Assembly (NCBI GenBank): GCA_008360975.2
Contig: CM039182.1
Span: 106,320,443 to 106,384,442 of the forward strand
Reading direction: 5' to 3'
DNA from: Lichenostomus cassidix
Taxonomy: Eukaryota > Chordata > Aves > Passeriformes > Meliphagidae
DNA length: 64,000 nucleotides
Positions 18,401 to 32,901 of the stretch are shown piece by piece. The notes under the pieces were generated by a model, which saw only the letters and a list, made by a program, of their open reading frames with translations, was not told where the DNA came from and did not search any database. A program made the position numbers and the translations under genes. How positions within the stretch are numbered: position 1 is the first letter of the stretch; each line of letters starts with the position of its first letter.

Positions 18401-20029
18401 GCTGCCTTGCACAACAGAACTTCAATCCAGAAATCAACAATGGGTGAGGGTATGTGTGTGCCTTATTCCACATATTTGGTGGAATAAGGTGTGGCAAGTG
18501 GAATTCCTAACTCCAGCCCTGGCCAGGAAAGATGGCAGAATGCCAACCACACTATGAAGGTCTTGTAATCTAAAATTCAAGTAAGGTTCTGAGGTGTCCA
18601 ACACCTTCTCATACTGAGATGTGCCACAGATACAGAAAAAGATTATATTCCACTCACAGGGTTTGATAGCCACAGGAGTCTTGCCTGCCACATGCTTGCT
18701 TCAACAAAACCTCTTAACCCACCTTGCAGTGATGAGCCTTACAAAGTGCTCAGCATCAAGTAGCTTCCCTGAGAATAACACTCCTGCCAACAGCAGCCTC
18801 ACTTGACCAGAAGCAAGTCTGGAAATTTCTAGGATGCTGACACTGTGGAATCCACTAATATAAGGATGGAGGTTCACCTCATGAGGGCACAGTGAAGCAA
18901 GCCAGGAGGTTCATCTAGGACTAAGAAACCCAGGAGAAATCTGAATGCATGGCTGAGCTTAAGCAGTAGCAGTTACATTAAAAATGGTTTTAAACACAAA
19001 AAGGGAACTGAAGACAAGCAGATAAACTCTAGTACTCATACGCAAATTAGAATCAATGATGATGATTGATTTTTATAAAGAGTCTAACGACACAATGCCA
19101 ACTAATTCTCCCCACCTGGAGCCTGGCACCATTTAGTGTATATTTAATTTTAAAAAATCCTGATTACAGTTTTTTCTTCCTCCCTTTCTTCTGGCTCTTT
19201 TTCCATGCTGACGCTTGTTTGCATTACATCTATTTTGAGCTAAATTAAATAGGAGAAGCAGAGTTTTGATTCAGTAGTAGCAATAAATGGGGTTAGCCTG
19301 GCATTGATCTGTGTAAAGGGGCCAAAGCTAGGACTGCCAGAAGCAAAACATGGTCAGTGAACTCTACAGCACAAAGAGTGACCCTGCAGCTGAATTCCTA
19401 GCCCTGATTACAACAGAAAGAGACTTGCTTTCCTGAACAAAGAGTATTTCAGGCAGCAGATTAGGAAGAGAAAGTCTACTTGCAATGGCAGAGGAAACTG
19501 ACAAAAATAAAAAAGAACCACAGTAGACTTTGGAGGATTTTAAAAAGCCTCTGAACAGTGCAACACAAATGCCTGCCTCACTCCGTGTTTCTTGTATGCC
19601 ATCATCAGGTCCAAATGCTGAAGAAAAAATATTTTTCTTTTGCACCTCAGTTAAGGAGCTTTAAGTTAGTAAAATGTGCAGCAGGGAAGATGAGCCAAAA
19701 CCATGTTAAGGATAGCATGCTGGAAAAGTTCCCTTGAAGACTAAGAACATTTATCTCGCAGCCCTACAGCAAGGGCAATCACATTTACTCCAGGAGGAAA
19801 GGCCCCTTTTATAAATCATGCTTTAAATTCAGCCAGCAAATTTGTTCAGATGGAGAATTTCACAATCCTTAGGAAACACGGATCAAATTTGCTCGCTCTC
19901 TGGGTGTTTGTGTCGTTGTGCAATGCAAAACAGGGAGAGCACGGCAGTAAATCTGGCCTCATGACTACCAAGTTTAATCACAGTGTATCTACGATGGAGA
20001 ACAAAGTGCCTCTTATTCCCAGTGCACTG
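15442..20029. other. Intronic, no supported gene
   Basis: Unique sequence with a few A-runs and one perfect 11-bp inverted repeat at 18461-18489. No coding exon is recognised. Confidence 0.7.
18461..18489. repeat. Perfect 11-bp inverted repeat, 7-nt loop
   Basis: CCTTATTCCAC, loop ATATTTG, GTGGAATAAGG. The arms match perfectly. No U-run follows, so it is not terminator-like. Confidence 0.85.
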
Positions 20030-20105
20030 CGATCCCACCGGATCTCAAGCCAAGCAGGGTCGGTTCAGGCCAGCTTTTGGCTAGAGGCTGGCAGAGCACT
20101 GGAAT
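20030..20105 (+). repeat. 5S-rRNA-derived SINE relic (SINE3/AmnSINE1 type head)
   Basis: The stretch GATCCCACCGGATCTC, then AAGCCAAGCAGGGTCGG, then TTCAGGCCAGCTTTTGGC tracks the internal-promoter half of 5S rRNA (GATCTCGTCTGATCTCGG, AAGCTAAGCAGGGTCGGG, CCTGGTTAGTACTTGG) in the same order and spacing. It is too diverged to be a functional 5S gene. SINEs headed by 5S sequence are known as ancient amniote elements. I could not confirm the central Deu-domain or the tail downstream. Chance open frames cross this area (for example 19850-20368) without coding support. Confidence 0.65.
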
Positions 20106-21839
20106 CAGCCATTCCGAGGCTGAAGCAAGCTCACGTCTCACTTCCAGAGAGGCCACTTCTCCAGAGAGGAGAGGCACACAAGGTGTTGGGCACTCAGTCA
20201 TCCCTATCAACACCTTCAGCCACTGCTCCCAGTGCTTTAGCAGGTCTGCTGGCTCTTCACAGGTCTTGCACACAGCAAGAAGGTGGCAAGAAGCACAGTC
20301 CTGCCAAGCGATCCAAGGCTGCTGAGCAGCACTGCTTCTTATCCTCATTTTTTAACCCAGGACATTAGGGTGACACGGTGCTGCGTGCCCAGAGCTCACC
20401 CTTGCTGAAATACTGAGTCAGGGCTGATGCCCAGCAGTGCAGCCCCTCTCCTCCTGCTAGCTTCTCCAGGAGTGGGGACCTCAGCCCCCAGAGCAGTGAG
20501 AAAAACAGAGGATCAGTCATTATCACTGCTTTGACTTTTAAACTATTTCTATTTCATATTCTACATAAGCATTTCCTTAAAAACAAGGATGACAAAATAT
20601 TGAGCCACATCAAATCCTTATGTATGAGCTATTAAAGGTCTTCAGCCCATTTTTCCTGCACTAAGTCCCCTACCATATATTTGCTTGCTTCTTTACCAAG
20701 CAGGAAGAGGCAAGGTGGAGACCCACAGAGGAAAGGGAGGAAGATTTAAAGTCTATTGCCATACTGACAGCCTGCAAAAAATTAAGTCAGAAATCTGCAA
20801 CACAGCACCTTGGTTTTTTTAATGCTACTCATTTGGCTTGCCACTTTTATTAGGGGTTGATTACATCCTTCTCTTGAGTTTTGCGGTGGCTGCAATGTCA
20901 GAGTAGGGGACGTGGTTGTCATGATTGGGAACTTGCTGACTGATTTATGAGAACTTACAAACCCACAGAACCAGAAGATTTTTATTATTCACTTATGTTC
21001 TGAATGTTCCTTTCACCTTTCATTGAATAAATCTTGAGAAAGGGAAGATTTATTTCTAGCTCAAAGTTCAGTTTCCCTTCTGTACAAGGATGCCTAAGCA
21101 TAATATACCTTCACTACAGAAATCACCCCACAATATCCCTCTGAGCAGCTCGAGGTCAATATACCTACATTGGTAACAGCATCTTAAAATTAAATTGTCA
21201 TTTTAACTGTTTAGTGGGCATTGAGCCATCTCAAATAGATCAGTTCATTATTAAAAGTGGCAATTATTGTAAATTATACTCTTCATAAGACCAGCTACCT
21301 GAGCTTTAAATATGTTATGATACCTCCCTGACCATTCCCTTTAAATGAGTATAGCTGAGGGCTCAGACATCATCATGCAGCAAATAGCTGTGCAATTTCG
21401 GACTACTCTTTTTCAACCACTCCTCTCCCCAGGGCTACCACCCCCATAGCAGAGCTGGCAAAACAGACTACATGCCCCTGCCTCCTCTGTTCCAGTTCAC
21501 AGACTAAACATGGCAAATGCAGTTTGCTGGTGACAATGACAGCACCCAAAATATACTAATCCCTTGACCAACGTTTGTTGTAGCTGCTGAAGTGCAGGCA
21601 CATGGTTCCTTCTGCTGACTCCACAAGGGAGCAAAAGCCTTCTGCAAAGGAGGAGGGCAGCCGAGGGCACTAACATCAAGCTAAGATTTGCCAGGGCTTG
21701 TCTGTGAGAGGACAAAGTTTTGCATTTTAACCACTTTTGGCACATTCCACATTCGGTATTTTCAGGAGCTTTCTAGGATGTTTATGAAATAACTGCAAGG
21801 TAGGCAACTAAATGGATGGCGGCACAGAGAACGCCTTCC

Positions 21840-22180
21840 CACATTCTTCTCCCATGCTCTTGCCATTGAAATAAATGAAGATGTAGTTTATGTTTCTGTA
21901 ATTACAGTTTGTTAAAAGGAGAACAGGTTACATTATGGTAAGGAGCCCATGAGCCTGTCCTCTGCTTTGAATACCGCAGCGATGTAGATTTTACCGAATA
22001 AAAAGACCAGTCAAAACATTACTCAGAGGTAATCCACACTCTGATACCATGAAGCATAAAACGACCTACTTTTGAACTAGTCACTTTAATCAAACCAATA
22101 CATTGGAAATTGTTCTTATCAGAGCAATTTTAATGTAGGTGAACACTCAAGTTTCAGTAATTTACCAAAAGGAAACTACT
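21840..22180. promoter_or_regulatory. Possible conserved noncoding stretch in long intron
   Basis: Unique AT-rich sequence with TAATTACAG, GATGTAGATTTTACCGAATA and TTATCAGAGCAATTTTAATG, no simple repeats and no open frame. The evidence is weak and compositional only. Confidence 0.15.
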
Positions 22181-25100
22181 ACACATTTGCTTTATGACAT
22201 TTCTGTACCATACATCATCAGCTGCTTGCTTTTAATCCTGCATTTCCCCCATTAAATACTTACAGTATTTATACAGCCTTGTAAAACTCCAGTACAAAAG
22301 AATAAGCCACCAGAACTTTTCCCCATACATTACTTACCAACTTAACTGTGTAACGCAATGTGAAAGGTTTATGCACACCAGCTGGACCTCATTACAGCTA
22401 AATTTCTGTCTTTTTAAAGTGTACTTTATCTGGAATATTGAAGTCCCTTGGAATTTCGCTTAAAAATACTCAGCAGACATCCACACAAGTTCCTTCTGAA
22501 GGATGCTAACTCAGTAAATAGGTTCACAAATCAAACTTGTGGACACTAATTTCTGGAGTTTAAAATGCATCAGCTTCAATTCAAATAGCTGAAGCCAACT
22601 GAACACCTCAGCCTGTTCACTCTTCCCCTCCTAAGCATCACAACAACTAGAGATGCTACTCCTTGTACAGTAAGATAACCAGCAAGAAAAGTAAGAAAGG
22701 AAGAGTTTCAAGATAGAATTGGTATCTCCTCCCTACTGATTGGCGCTAAGGCTCACAGGTACACCAGCTTTATATAGCAAGATACATCTAAAAAGCAAGA
22801 ATCTGAGCTGTGATGAATACAGTAGGAAGACCATCAAAGAGTTTACTAAATACCCAGATGCACCAAAGAAAGCTTGTCAAATACTTTGGTATTACCAGCT
22901 GAGAGATTCCTGCTCAATCATGAAGCAAGAATTGTGGTTTAATAAAAGCATAGAACAAAACCAAGCATAAAAAAAAAGTCATGTGCAGTGATTTTATTTT
23001 TGTTGTATATTTGACTGTAATTACTGTTTTAAGTACTTTAATTGCCTGGCATCTCCTCAAGTGCCTTGCCTGTGGGGAGGGGAGGCAGGGCAGTTTATAG
23101 TTTGTTATTAATGAATGAAGTACAAACAAGTTTACCTCGTCTGTAATCAACATTCCCATCAAAAGAGTTTGAGAGGAAAATGTAAAGGGGTCCATTCATC
23201 CCACAGAACCAACATGACTCTGTTAACATCTGCTCGTCAATAATTAATGTGCTTCTGACATGTCCCTTCCACCTCAGAGGGGGAAGTGGCAAACATCTTT
23301 ATAACACCATGAGAATCATCACCTATCTGTCCATTTCTGTTCTCTTCTACAGACATCTACTCTTGGCCACAGATGTGGGGATGGGGTATGGAGACAGGCC
23401 CCATATGACCTTCCTTGCATGCATTCTAGGTGAGAAAACGGGGTATACAAGCAAATGTCGGGTCATTTACAATAGCTCTGGAATGACTTACATCTAGCCT
23501 TCTTCACCAGAAATAATTTTTGCCTGGAGTGGAGACAGAGTGGAGGGAAACAAGAATAAATGATGAGAAGCAGCTCATACAGGATAAAATAAAATACAAT
23601 TGTCTGCTTCATTAAGAAATTATTAGAGACAAGAAGCCATAAGTAAAAGTCAGCGAGTTATATGAACAAGATAGTGAAGCCAGAAGGATGGAGAAGCAAA
23701 CTGCTATTTTTCATGATTAGTGGAAGACACAGAGTGTAGAAATTTGGCCATTAGTCTTGTTTTTCCACTTATATTGTTACAGGAGTTGGCTGCTTTTAGG
23801 TGACATCCCACCCACAGCCCAGCAGACAGGAAGTACACTGCTGGCAGAGTGAGCTTTCTCTTGCAGCTGTCCTGCTGGTCAGGAGCTCACTTCTGGGGCA
23901 AGAGCAGCTCTTCACCACCCAGGCTGCCAACAGGAGGGACAACAAGCATGAGTTCTGCTAGCCTCCACTGCAAGGATACTTGCCCACTAAGATCCAGATT
24001 GAGACTGCTAATTTCCTCACAAGTCACCAAAAATGCACTTTAATAACAGCTGACAAGCTTCCAGTTTTTACAGATGGAATAAAAATTTCCCCACCCCGTT
24101 TTTTGGACTCTTTCACTAGTGCAGCCAGAGTAACAGCTCTGCCATGTATCCTGTATCCTGCTTATAGCTTTCCCTTAGCTGGTACAACATCTCCAACATT
24201 GTCATCTCCTGTCTTGAAATACAACTTACTTTCATGACACTGTCCTGCTGGCACGCAGGCAGCACACTTCTTGCACCAGGGAGGCTCTGTGTTGTGGTGG
24301 TCACTTTTTTCCACAGTTAAACACCATTTTCAAGTCACAACAAACCCAGAATATTTGACAGTTTTTCTAAAGCACACTCCTACTGTTTATACAACAGTGC
24401 TCAAAGCATCCTCTTGTTTTTTTAAAAAAGCAGATACTGCTCATCAGATGAACACTTCCCCTTGAAGAAGTTTCTCATAAAATGCATAACTATGTATCTT
24501 GATATAGCTGCATATATAAAGCATGAAAGCAGACCCTGTAAATATTGATTTGAGCCTCCTACTCATGAAGATGCATAGGCAGAAACTTGACAGAAGAGAT
24601 CGTAAAAGTTCAAAATATATTTATGAAAGAAGAGGAGTACCGTATGATAGCAGCTTAACTTCTTCTCAAGAATGAGCTGCTAAAAGCTAGCACCCAGCCA
24701 TCTACCTACCTACCAACAAGGAATTCCTGACTTCTCAGAGCTATGACACCACGTGTTTCCTTGGGGGACGGGGGGAATGTGTTTTGAGCACACCACCAAG
24801 GCATTTAAGGTTGTCATGTAACATAAACTGACTACACAATACAGGCATTAACATACACAGAATAGACTAGCGTGCACAAATAATTTTGGATGCACACAGC
24901 TATTCATGCAAATAATTCAACAGTCCTAGTATTCCACTAGGAAACTGTGAGTCAGATAAACATGGGAAAAACAAGACTCTCGAACTGTCTCCTCTCAACC
25001 CCAAACACTTCCCACATGCCCTCCCACCACACAGTGGAGCTGCTCTCTCTGTTTGGCATCCAGGTGGGATGAAGCTGTCTTTGACAGCAAGAACCCACTG

Positions 25101-28100
25101 GGGTTCTTCTCAGGAATTTTATGAAGCAGCTTAAGGATTAAGAGAGTATACGACTAGCTTCTACGGTGCTTTGATCAAAAACATGTTTTCCCAACTTCCT
25201 CAGTGAGTTTTAATAAGATGTGAATGAGAAATTGATCCGGACACTTTAGTTTACAAGGAGTATTTTGAGTAGCTTGCGGAAACTACTTTATTGTCCATTA
25301 GGCATAAAACCCAACACAATGCTTACAGGCCATTTTACCACCGTGCTGACAGCAGATTTCTTTCAAAATACATACCCAAGAACACACATACTCCAACACA
25401 AGACTCTACAGGAAAGCACTGTTTTAAATTTCCCATTTTTTAAGGTTGAGGAAAAAAAACCTTTAGATTTTAGTTCCCCTAAGAGGCAATAATACAATGT
25501 ACTTAATTTAAGCCCCATTCACTTTTTTTTTTTAACTAACTCTAAAGTTGAAGAAAACTAAGACTTCCCTTCCTGCCCCTTAACTGTTCTTTTATATTTT
25601 CCACTAGCTTTTCTACTTTAAAGAAAAAAAAATGCATAGTTCTTCTTTGCCATCCCTCTGGGTCTATCTTTTCCTTGATCAAATTTTGTTTCAGTGCACC
25701 TACTACATTTGTTATTTAGCATTAGGAAAGAAGGATTTCCCCCCTAATTTCTTCCTCCAGTTTTAGCCCCTCTCCAACCACAGACATTATTTCTTGTTCC
25801 TTGAATCCATTAAACCAATCCAGCAGAAACACACAGTTATACAGAAGTTAATCTAGTTCCCAAACAGATGTGCTGCAACAAGATAGTTTGTAATGTATTC
25901 TCACTCTGCTTTTCCTCTCTTTCTTATTTTCCATTTGAACTTATTACTTCCATCTCTTTCTTCTCACAAAGTAATCATGCTCTGCCTTCAAAATCCTGCT
26001 AGCTCAGTTATTTAACCCTTGCTTTCCAGTCTCCAGATAGGTTGGAAAGCTTATATCTGCTCCTTTCCCCTCCTAAAAATCTAGTCCCTTCAGATAAAGT
26101 AAGTAACAGCAATTTCAGACCACTATCATTAATCTTAAAGACAATTAAAGGTTTTCACGTTGGGGTTTTCTTGGAGCTTTTTGATTTCATAAAGATTGGG
26201 GTGGGGGGGAGAAGACATTTGAATTTTTCCTTATAGCATGAATTCCCTTTTTGTGAGGAAAGCCTGAGAAGACCTGCAGAATGCTGAGCCACCGGCTGGC
26301 AGCAGTGCCCATCATCCTTGTGGCAGGGCTGATGGCCACTCTCCAATGGCAGTGCTCCTGTGGCTGGAGGAGGAGTTGGCTGAACTCACATGGAGGAGGG
26401 ATGGGGCCACAGAGGGCTCTGCCACCCCCTATGCCAGGCAAGGGGCAGCTGCTGAGAGGGTTAGGGTAGTTGGGTAGCTGTGGCAGCTCTGTTGCTGGTC
26501 ATCTTCACAGAACAATGCCAGAACACCACGACACCAGAGCATTTCACAGCAACTAACATGGGTAAGATCATAACCCTGTAGCAAAACAAGTGTCCAGTTG
26601 AATCAGTATAGCACTTTACAGAAATAAAAATGCCTTAATATGCTAGAATAGTCAGCTGAGTTACCAAGCAGAAGGAGGAGTGTGTTTTGCTGTTTTAGCA
26701 AAAATTTGGACATGGGCCTTGTGAAATCTAAATTTAAAAAAAAAAAAAATCAGCTATTATATTTTTTTCCTGGAAAGACACATATTTGACCTGATGTCTT
26801 TGTATCTCTCAACAATTAAAACAACATACACAAGCTTCTGAAAGTTTTACATGACAGTCACAGTTACTACCATATCATTATCCTGTACTGCAAATCTAGC
26901 CTACTATTACATTCATGAACCTGAATATATCTACCAGCAGTTTGGAAGTGAATAACTACACTGAGAAAAACTGACTGGTTAGAATTCTACTTTAGCACAA
27001 GAATGAGAAATCTTTTCTTAATGAATTAGCACAGTCAAGTTCGAAGTGTTGAATTATCCTCCTCTGTACCATGGGGATAATTTTACCAGTTACACAGTAG
27101 TGTAGTGCTACTTCCATACATCAATACAATGCATTAGCAACTCAACTAATACTATATTTAGGATTGTGTCACTGCACATTCTACATGCAATACCCATTTT
27201 GACACATTTGTACTTCCTAGTTACAATAAACCTCGTTTTCCTTAGCTCTTTTTTTTTTTGCTTTTTTTAAAAAAATTCCTTACTTTTGATAATTTTCAAT
27301 GCTTAAAACCGAACCGAACAGCTTGTATCTGAAGTATTTTCAGTGGAAACATTTGTATTCAAGTGCATCTCGAAAGTAGCACACTAAAAGTCTCCCAAAA
27401 AAGGTAACTTTAAAGGCTTCTAAGAGATAAAACCAGTAATAAGGCTGCTTTGGAAGAGTGTCAAACACCCCAAAAGGAAGGCAAAACTACAAAGTTCTGA
27501 GAGGACATTAAAGTTGTTTCTGCTTTTCAAAAATCAAACTGTAACAGTGTTACACATACTGCTTTGGATTGGCAGCAGCTTCAGAAAGCAGATTTTGCAG
27601 CAGTTTGAGGCTGACACTGAAACCACGTTAGTCCCACTCTGCCTATTTTATTTTCAAACTGTACTTGGGGGAAAAAAGCAGATTCAAAGGCTGCCACTGC
27701 CATCCCTACTAAAGAATATAACTTTTTCAAATGTTTGTGCTTGGGGAAAAAGACCCCAACATATTCTTACTAGTATCAGTCAGTTCTAGAGAACTTAGTT
27801 TTTCTCACATGGTTTCATGGACCACATAGCTTTGCCTTATCTGTTCCTCCTCAAAGAACAATTCTTTTTCCACTCCCAAATTTGTCAGTCACTGATCAGT
27901 GCATGTTTTCAGACAAAGTGTTGGTTTCTTTTTTTTTTTTTGAAGAAACTGTATTTTCAAAGAGATAACCAGCAAGATACATACTTCAGCATTACTAAAT
28001 TAAGAGACGAGAAAAAACACTGAAAAGCTAAACAGTGCTTTTTGAATTGCTCATTAGTGAAACCCCACAAGCTTAGTGTATCTTATTATTTCCCCCATCC

Positions 28101-31100
28101 CTTAAAAAGCATTTTAAAATCTTAAGCAAAATATGAACCTGGTCTTGCAATAGTCTAGGGGGAGCTTCCAGACACTACTGTAAAATGACAAGAAAGACAC
28201 CACATTTTCCAAACCCAAGACTGAAACTAGTACTGATCAACTCGATAAAAGCCTACAAAAAGCATCACCACAAACAGCCAGTATCACTGTCATATCTGAC
28301 ATAAGGAGGAAGAGCAGATAAGCTTTTTTTGTGACTAGCCAATGCTGCTAGTTATAAAATTATTAGAAACATGGGGAAACCCTCAAAAAGGCAATCACTT
28401 GAAGCAGGCTCCCTCTTTATCTGAATTTCAAACACAGTTTGCACTACAGCCATAGGATTCTGTTCTGACATCTGTGCTCCCATTTACACTTTCCAACTTG
28501 TCAACCCAACTCTCAGCTAGGTCCTCCCAATTTGGCATCAAAACTAGATGGATTAATTACTGCACTTCAGATGACTCACATTCTTCTGAATGATGTGATT
28601 TCAATACAAGGCAAGAAATCTATCAGGCATGTCACAGGTAAAACAGCTAGCCCTCAGAAGAAGAAAGGAAGGAAGCTATTTAAGACCACTTCACCCTCCT
28701 TGCTTTTTCTCTTCCCCACATTTCAAGCACAAGGTCAAAAAGAGTCTCAAGCAGAAATGAAGTCAGGAGGGCAATTTGAGCGGATTTCCCCTTCTCTTTC
28801 ATGCTAAACCCACACACCCATGCCTCACACTGGCCAGACACACCACATGCTTCCGTTGCTGCTTCTCCAGGGGAGCTTTAAGCCAGAGGATGCTCAATAA
28901 TCAACCACTGGCACTATTGAGCCCAAGAGTTTCAATGCTGTTACTTCACATGCACTGCAGACACCTCACCCATGAAACAAGAGCTCACACCAGCAAGGGG
29001 AGGACTAGCTTCCCATCCAGTCACCCTGGCTCAGAGTAAGAGCTCACAGTGACTACACTGGACTTGAATAACTCAAAGCCAAGTCATCAGACACAATATG
29101 CTGCCCTTATTGCAGACCAACCGCCCTCTGCCCCTTCTGAAGTCTTACTAGAACCATACAGAGAAAAATCAACACCAGTAAAAGAAGAAGCAGCTGAATG
29201 TTTCGCTGTGGTGAGTAAAAGCCCAGGATTCAGCTGAAGGGTGTTGAGAAATCACTCCTGAAATTTTTCCACTTCCAGCAATCTTTAATTTTGAATAAAC
29301 ATAAGCGGAAACACATTAAAAAAAAAAAAAAGCTTAAAATAAAGTGGTGTTTTAGGGAAGTTGTTCATTTATGCAGTACATTTCTGACAGACTAACACAG
29401 AAGTAGTAACAGAGCACGCAGGTGCCAATTTGCCAGGGAGCTTGAGAGCTGCGGCTCCTTCATTAGAGCTACCAAGCACAAGAGTTTCAACTACACAGGC
29501 TCCTCTTCCTTTCATTCCTGATATCAAAAAACAAAGTAAAAAAAACGTCAGGATCATCAGACCTGATCCCTGGGCACTTTAAGGAGGAGAGTGGGAAATG
29601 AAGCACTGTGGTAGAGATAAGTTCAGCTCAGAAATCACCCCAGCACCTCTACAAGACTTTTTGAATATGGAAAGAGAAAGGAAAACCAAAATTCAACAAG
29701 TGCTGCAGCCTGTGTTACCTGAACAGCACCTACCAAACAACCTCCCTCCCACCATGAGCTACCCCCACTACCAAAAAAGCTCCACTCAGTCCTCCTCTCC
29801 TAACCCTCACCTTGGGTTAGGACCAAGGTAAAATAGGACATGACCTATTTTAAGTACCAAGAATACTGCAAACCACATCAGAACACTCAGGCTGAGACAT
29901 GAAGCAAGTCAGAAGTCCCAAGGAGGTGCTAGCTCAGGGCTGTGCTATACAGAGCAGATAGGTCCTAAACATACAGTGGGGAAAAAAAAAAAAAATCTGT
30001 ACATTGGTAAAGTGAATAGAGCTTTAAAACTTCACTCAACTTCCATTTCATTAAAATGATCTGTCCTAGCTACAGAAGTATACAGGTGCATACAACAGGT
30101 AAGCTTATTAATTAAGAACTTACCGGAAATGTTTATAATACATTTTTGCACTACAATTTTGATTCTTTTCAAAACTAAATGTTGCATTAAGAACACATCA
30201 AAGGTACTTGTTCTCATCAGGGATTAAGTCCTTAGCAAGTCTGAAGGTTTTCAGATCAACTAAAACTGGCTGAGTGCAAAGCATGTAAATTTCTAAAAGC
30301 CCAGAAAAGCCATTTTTTCCTTGTTGATAATCCCCAAAAAACAACCAGAACAGAACTCAATTGTACATCTTCCAATGTTACATTTAGATCAAGGTATTAT
30401 GAGAAGTTCCAATCCCTTCCTTATTCCCCTCTCTAATGCCTGAAACAGACTTAGAAAGCATTCCCTGCAAACATGATTATATATTTTTACTGTCTCAACA
30501 CTAATAAATCTCTTCTACATCAGATAAAATGCAGTTACCAACATTTGTCCCTTGAATCCAAAAGATGATAAAAAAATTATCTTGCACATACATATTTGGC
30601 TACATGCCCTTAACAATTTCCTTCTGAAAAGAAGGGTGCATTTGTTGCTTCAGAAACAGAAAAGCAAAATAATAAGAAAGGACACAGGGAAAAAGATGAA
30701 CAGAAGGGCTTCGAAAGTGACTGAAAATCTACAACATCTCTAATTAGGTTCCAGCTTCGAACACAATAGTGGGGGTACCATGGCCTGTTATCAAGTTTAT
30801 AGCCAAGGGCACAAGACAATACAACCCCACATTCAATTTAATTACAGCCTATGGCTTTTGCACTAGTGGTGTGTTTCAAAGGGTTTAAGCACTCATTTAT
30901 TTCTACACCATACATGAAATAAGGCAGCTCCCTGTCATACAGACTCACCAATTAGACTGAGCAGTTTCTGATCTCTTGCTCTCTAGAAGCAGAGCAGTGG
31001 GCAATGGGAAATCTTTTACAGGATAATCACAGAATACTTTTTATAAAAAAAAAATCAGCTCTCTGCTGCCTTTAAGCTTGTGCATTTTATCTTTTATATG

Positions 31101-32864
31101 CATAGAGTACCAACATAGTAATTTCAGATTCTATAAGATGTAAGAGAGTGTCAAAATACAGCAGCACTTCAGTGGTGTGTTTTTTTTCTCCTAATTGTAC
31201 TAAAAAGGTCATTATTTGAGCTACAAGGAACTGGTCACCTTTTGCATTCTTGCCATCACTGAAGGCTGGACAAAGCAAGTTCTCTGACTAGCTCATGTAA
31301 TGCAACTAAATAAAATCAGTCTAATTTCCAAAAAGGAAAAATATTTTGAAAAAATAAGTGATACTAGAAATCACCAGCTGAAATAGTTACACAATTTAAT
31401 ACCTCAAACGTACCATGCCAATGCAACCAAGAGGATCTGCAAAGACAATATTGGAACTTTAGCTCCACAGCCACCATTCTAAATGCATGTTTCAAAACAC
31501 CATTCTTGGATCTTCTCTGAAATACTCTCCCAAGTCACCTTAAATCAACTCCCTCCCTAACAGCTGATCCTGTGTGGACCAACCTCAGTCTAGGAAAGAA
31601 AAACCAGTTCCCTTTATTCCTTTCAGTGCATGTACTGTCCCCAAAACTGTATATGAGATCATTAAGCCTAATCTCTATTCTGCATGTCCTGTACTCATCT
31701 TGTGAAACACTCACATGCCTACCAAGCCCCATCTTTGTTATAAGGAACATAGCCTGGGATATCCTACTTTCTTAAAAAGAAAAACCCTATCTCTCTCCAA
31801 CAATCTTTAGAAGCACCCAGTTACAAACAACACTGACTTCCACTCAAGGAACAACAGCCAGGATTCATGCATTTCACTATGCAGATTGGCAAGAAAGCTT
31901 TGGGACCATACTTGACACCACTGCTACCTTATTCCCCTGCCCCCTCAAGGATTTCAGAACAATTTTGATGACTATCAGGTATAACAGGTCCCTTCTACAG
32001 TTCTACTTTCTACATCTGTAATTTAGTAGAAGATGAAAAATCTTCTCATTAAAAACCCTGTAAATAACAAAGTAACAAACAGTAGCCTCTAAGGTAGGTA
32101 TAGTTTCTTAAACTGTAGGTTAAAGTTTCTTTAACCCTTCCCTTCTAAGATTTTAACCTTAGTGCTTCTCTTAAAAAAGACACCTAGCAAATCCTGGATT
32201 TCCCTGAATCCTGGGATAATCCAATAATCAAAGAGAAGGCCACTAACTACACAATAGGGCAGCCAGCACTAACCTCTTAAACCTGATCAACAGTAGTACT
32301 GTCACAAGAACTAACACGGTTTTTAGCAGTCATCAGTCTTAATAGCTACTGTACTTCAAGCCCTAAAGATAGGGATATTGCTCCATCTACTACCCTGGTA
32401 AAAATAAAGCCTAGCATCCTTACACCACTATCCTAAGCATCCTTCCCTGAAGCTGCCTGATGAGTTCTGCCCTGCATACTGGGAAAGCATCTAGCAACGA
32501 TTCTGGTCGGAGTACTACATATACTTGTACAAAACACAAGTCTTTTTTTGTGGCCATTTAATGGAAGTGCAGGATGTTCCCAGATCAAAGATCAAGCAGA
32601 AAGATTCTTATCCACTTCCTAAAAGACCCAAGCCTAAAAAGAGCTAGACTTCTTAGCTACTTTTGAATGCTCCCGGTTGTGCCTACTGCCTACTCATATT
32701 TCTCATGTGCTACTGTTCTGCCTTCTTTTGCAAAACCTGCAGTCAGAACTAGATTTCTGGTTCGGGTCAAAGTAAACCCTTCAAAGAGAGTGTAAGGCAA
32801 TGAAAAGACATGTGCCAGATCAAAAGAAAGCAAAAAGGACAACTCTGAATTTAAAGCAGAAGAC

Positions 32865-32901
32865 AAAAAAAAAAAAAAAAAAGGAAAAAAAAAAGAAAAA
32901 A
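32865..32901. repeat. Long A-rich tract
   Basis: A run of about 18 A, then GG, then further A-runs with G. This could be the tail of a processed insertion, but no source sequence is recognisable upstream. Confidence 0.85.

Noticed and set aside
19850..20368. 172-codon plus-strand frame with a signal-peptide-like start (LLALWVFVSLCNA)
   Set aside because: It runs across the 5S-SINE relic, has no homology I recognise and no downstream splice logic; most likely chance.
26281..26469. 62-codon frame in a GC-richer intronic patch
   Set aside because: Short, no family resemblance, no splice context; could be part of an old repeat but no diagnostic block was seen.
27040..27110. Possible third MIR-like fragment (CCTCTGTACCATGGGGATAA)
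   Set aside because: Only one short block resembles the MIR tail; flanking blocks do not align well enough to call.
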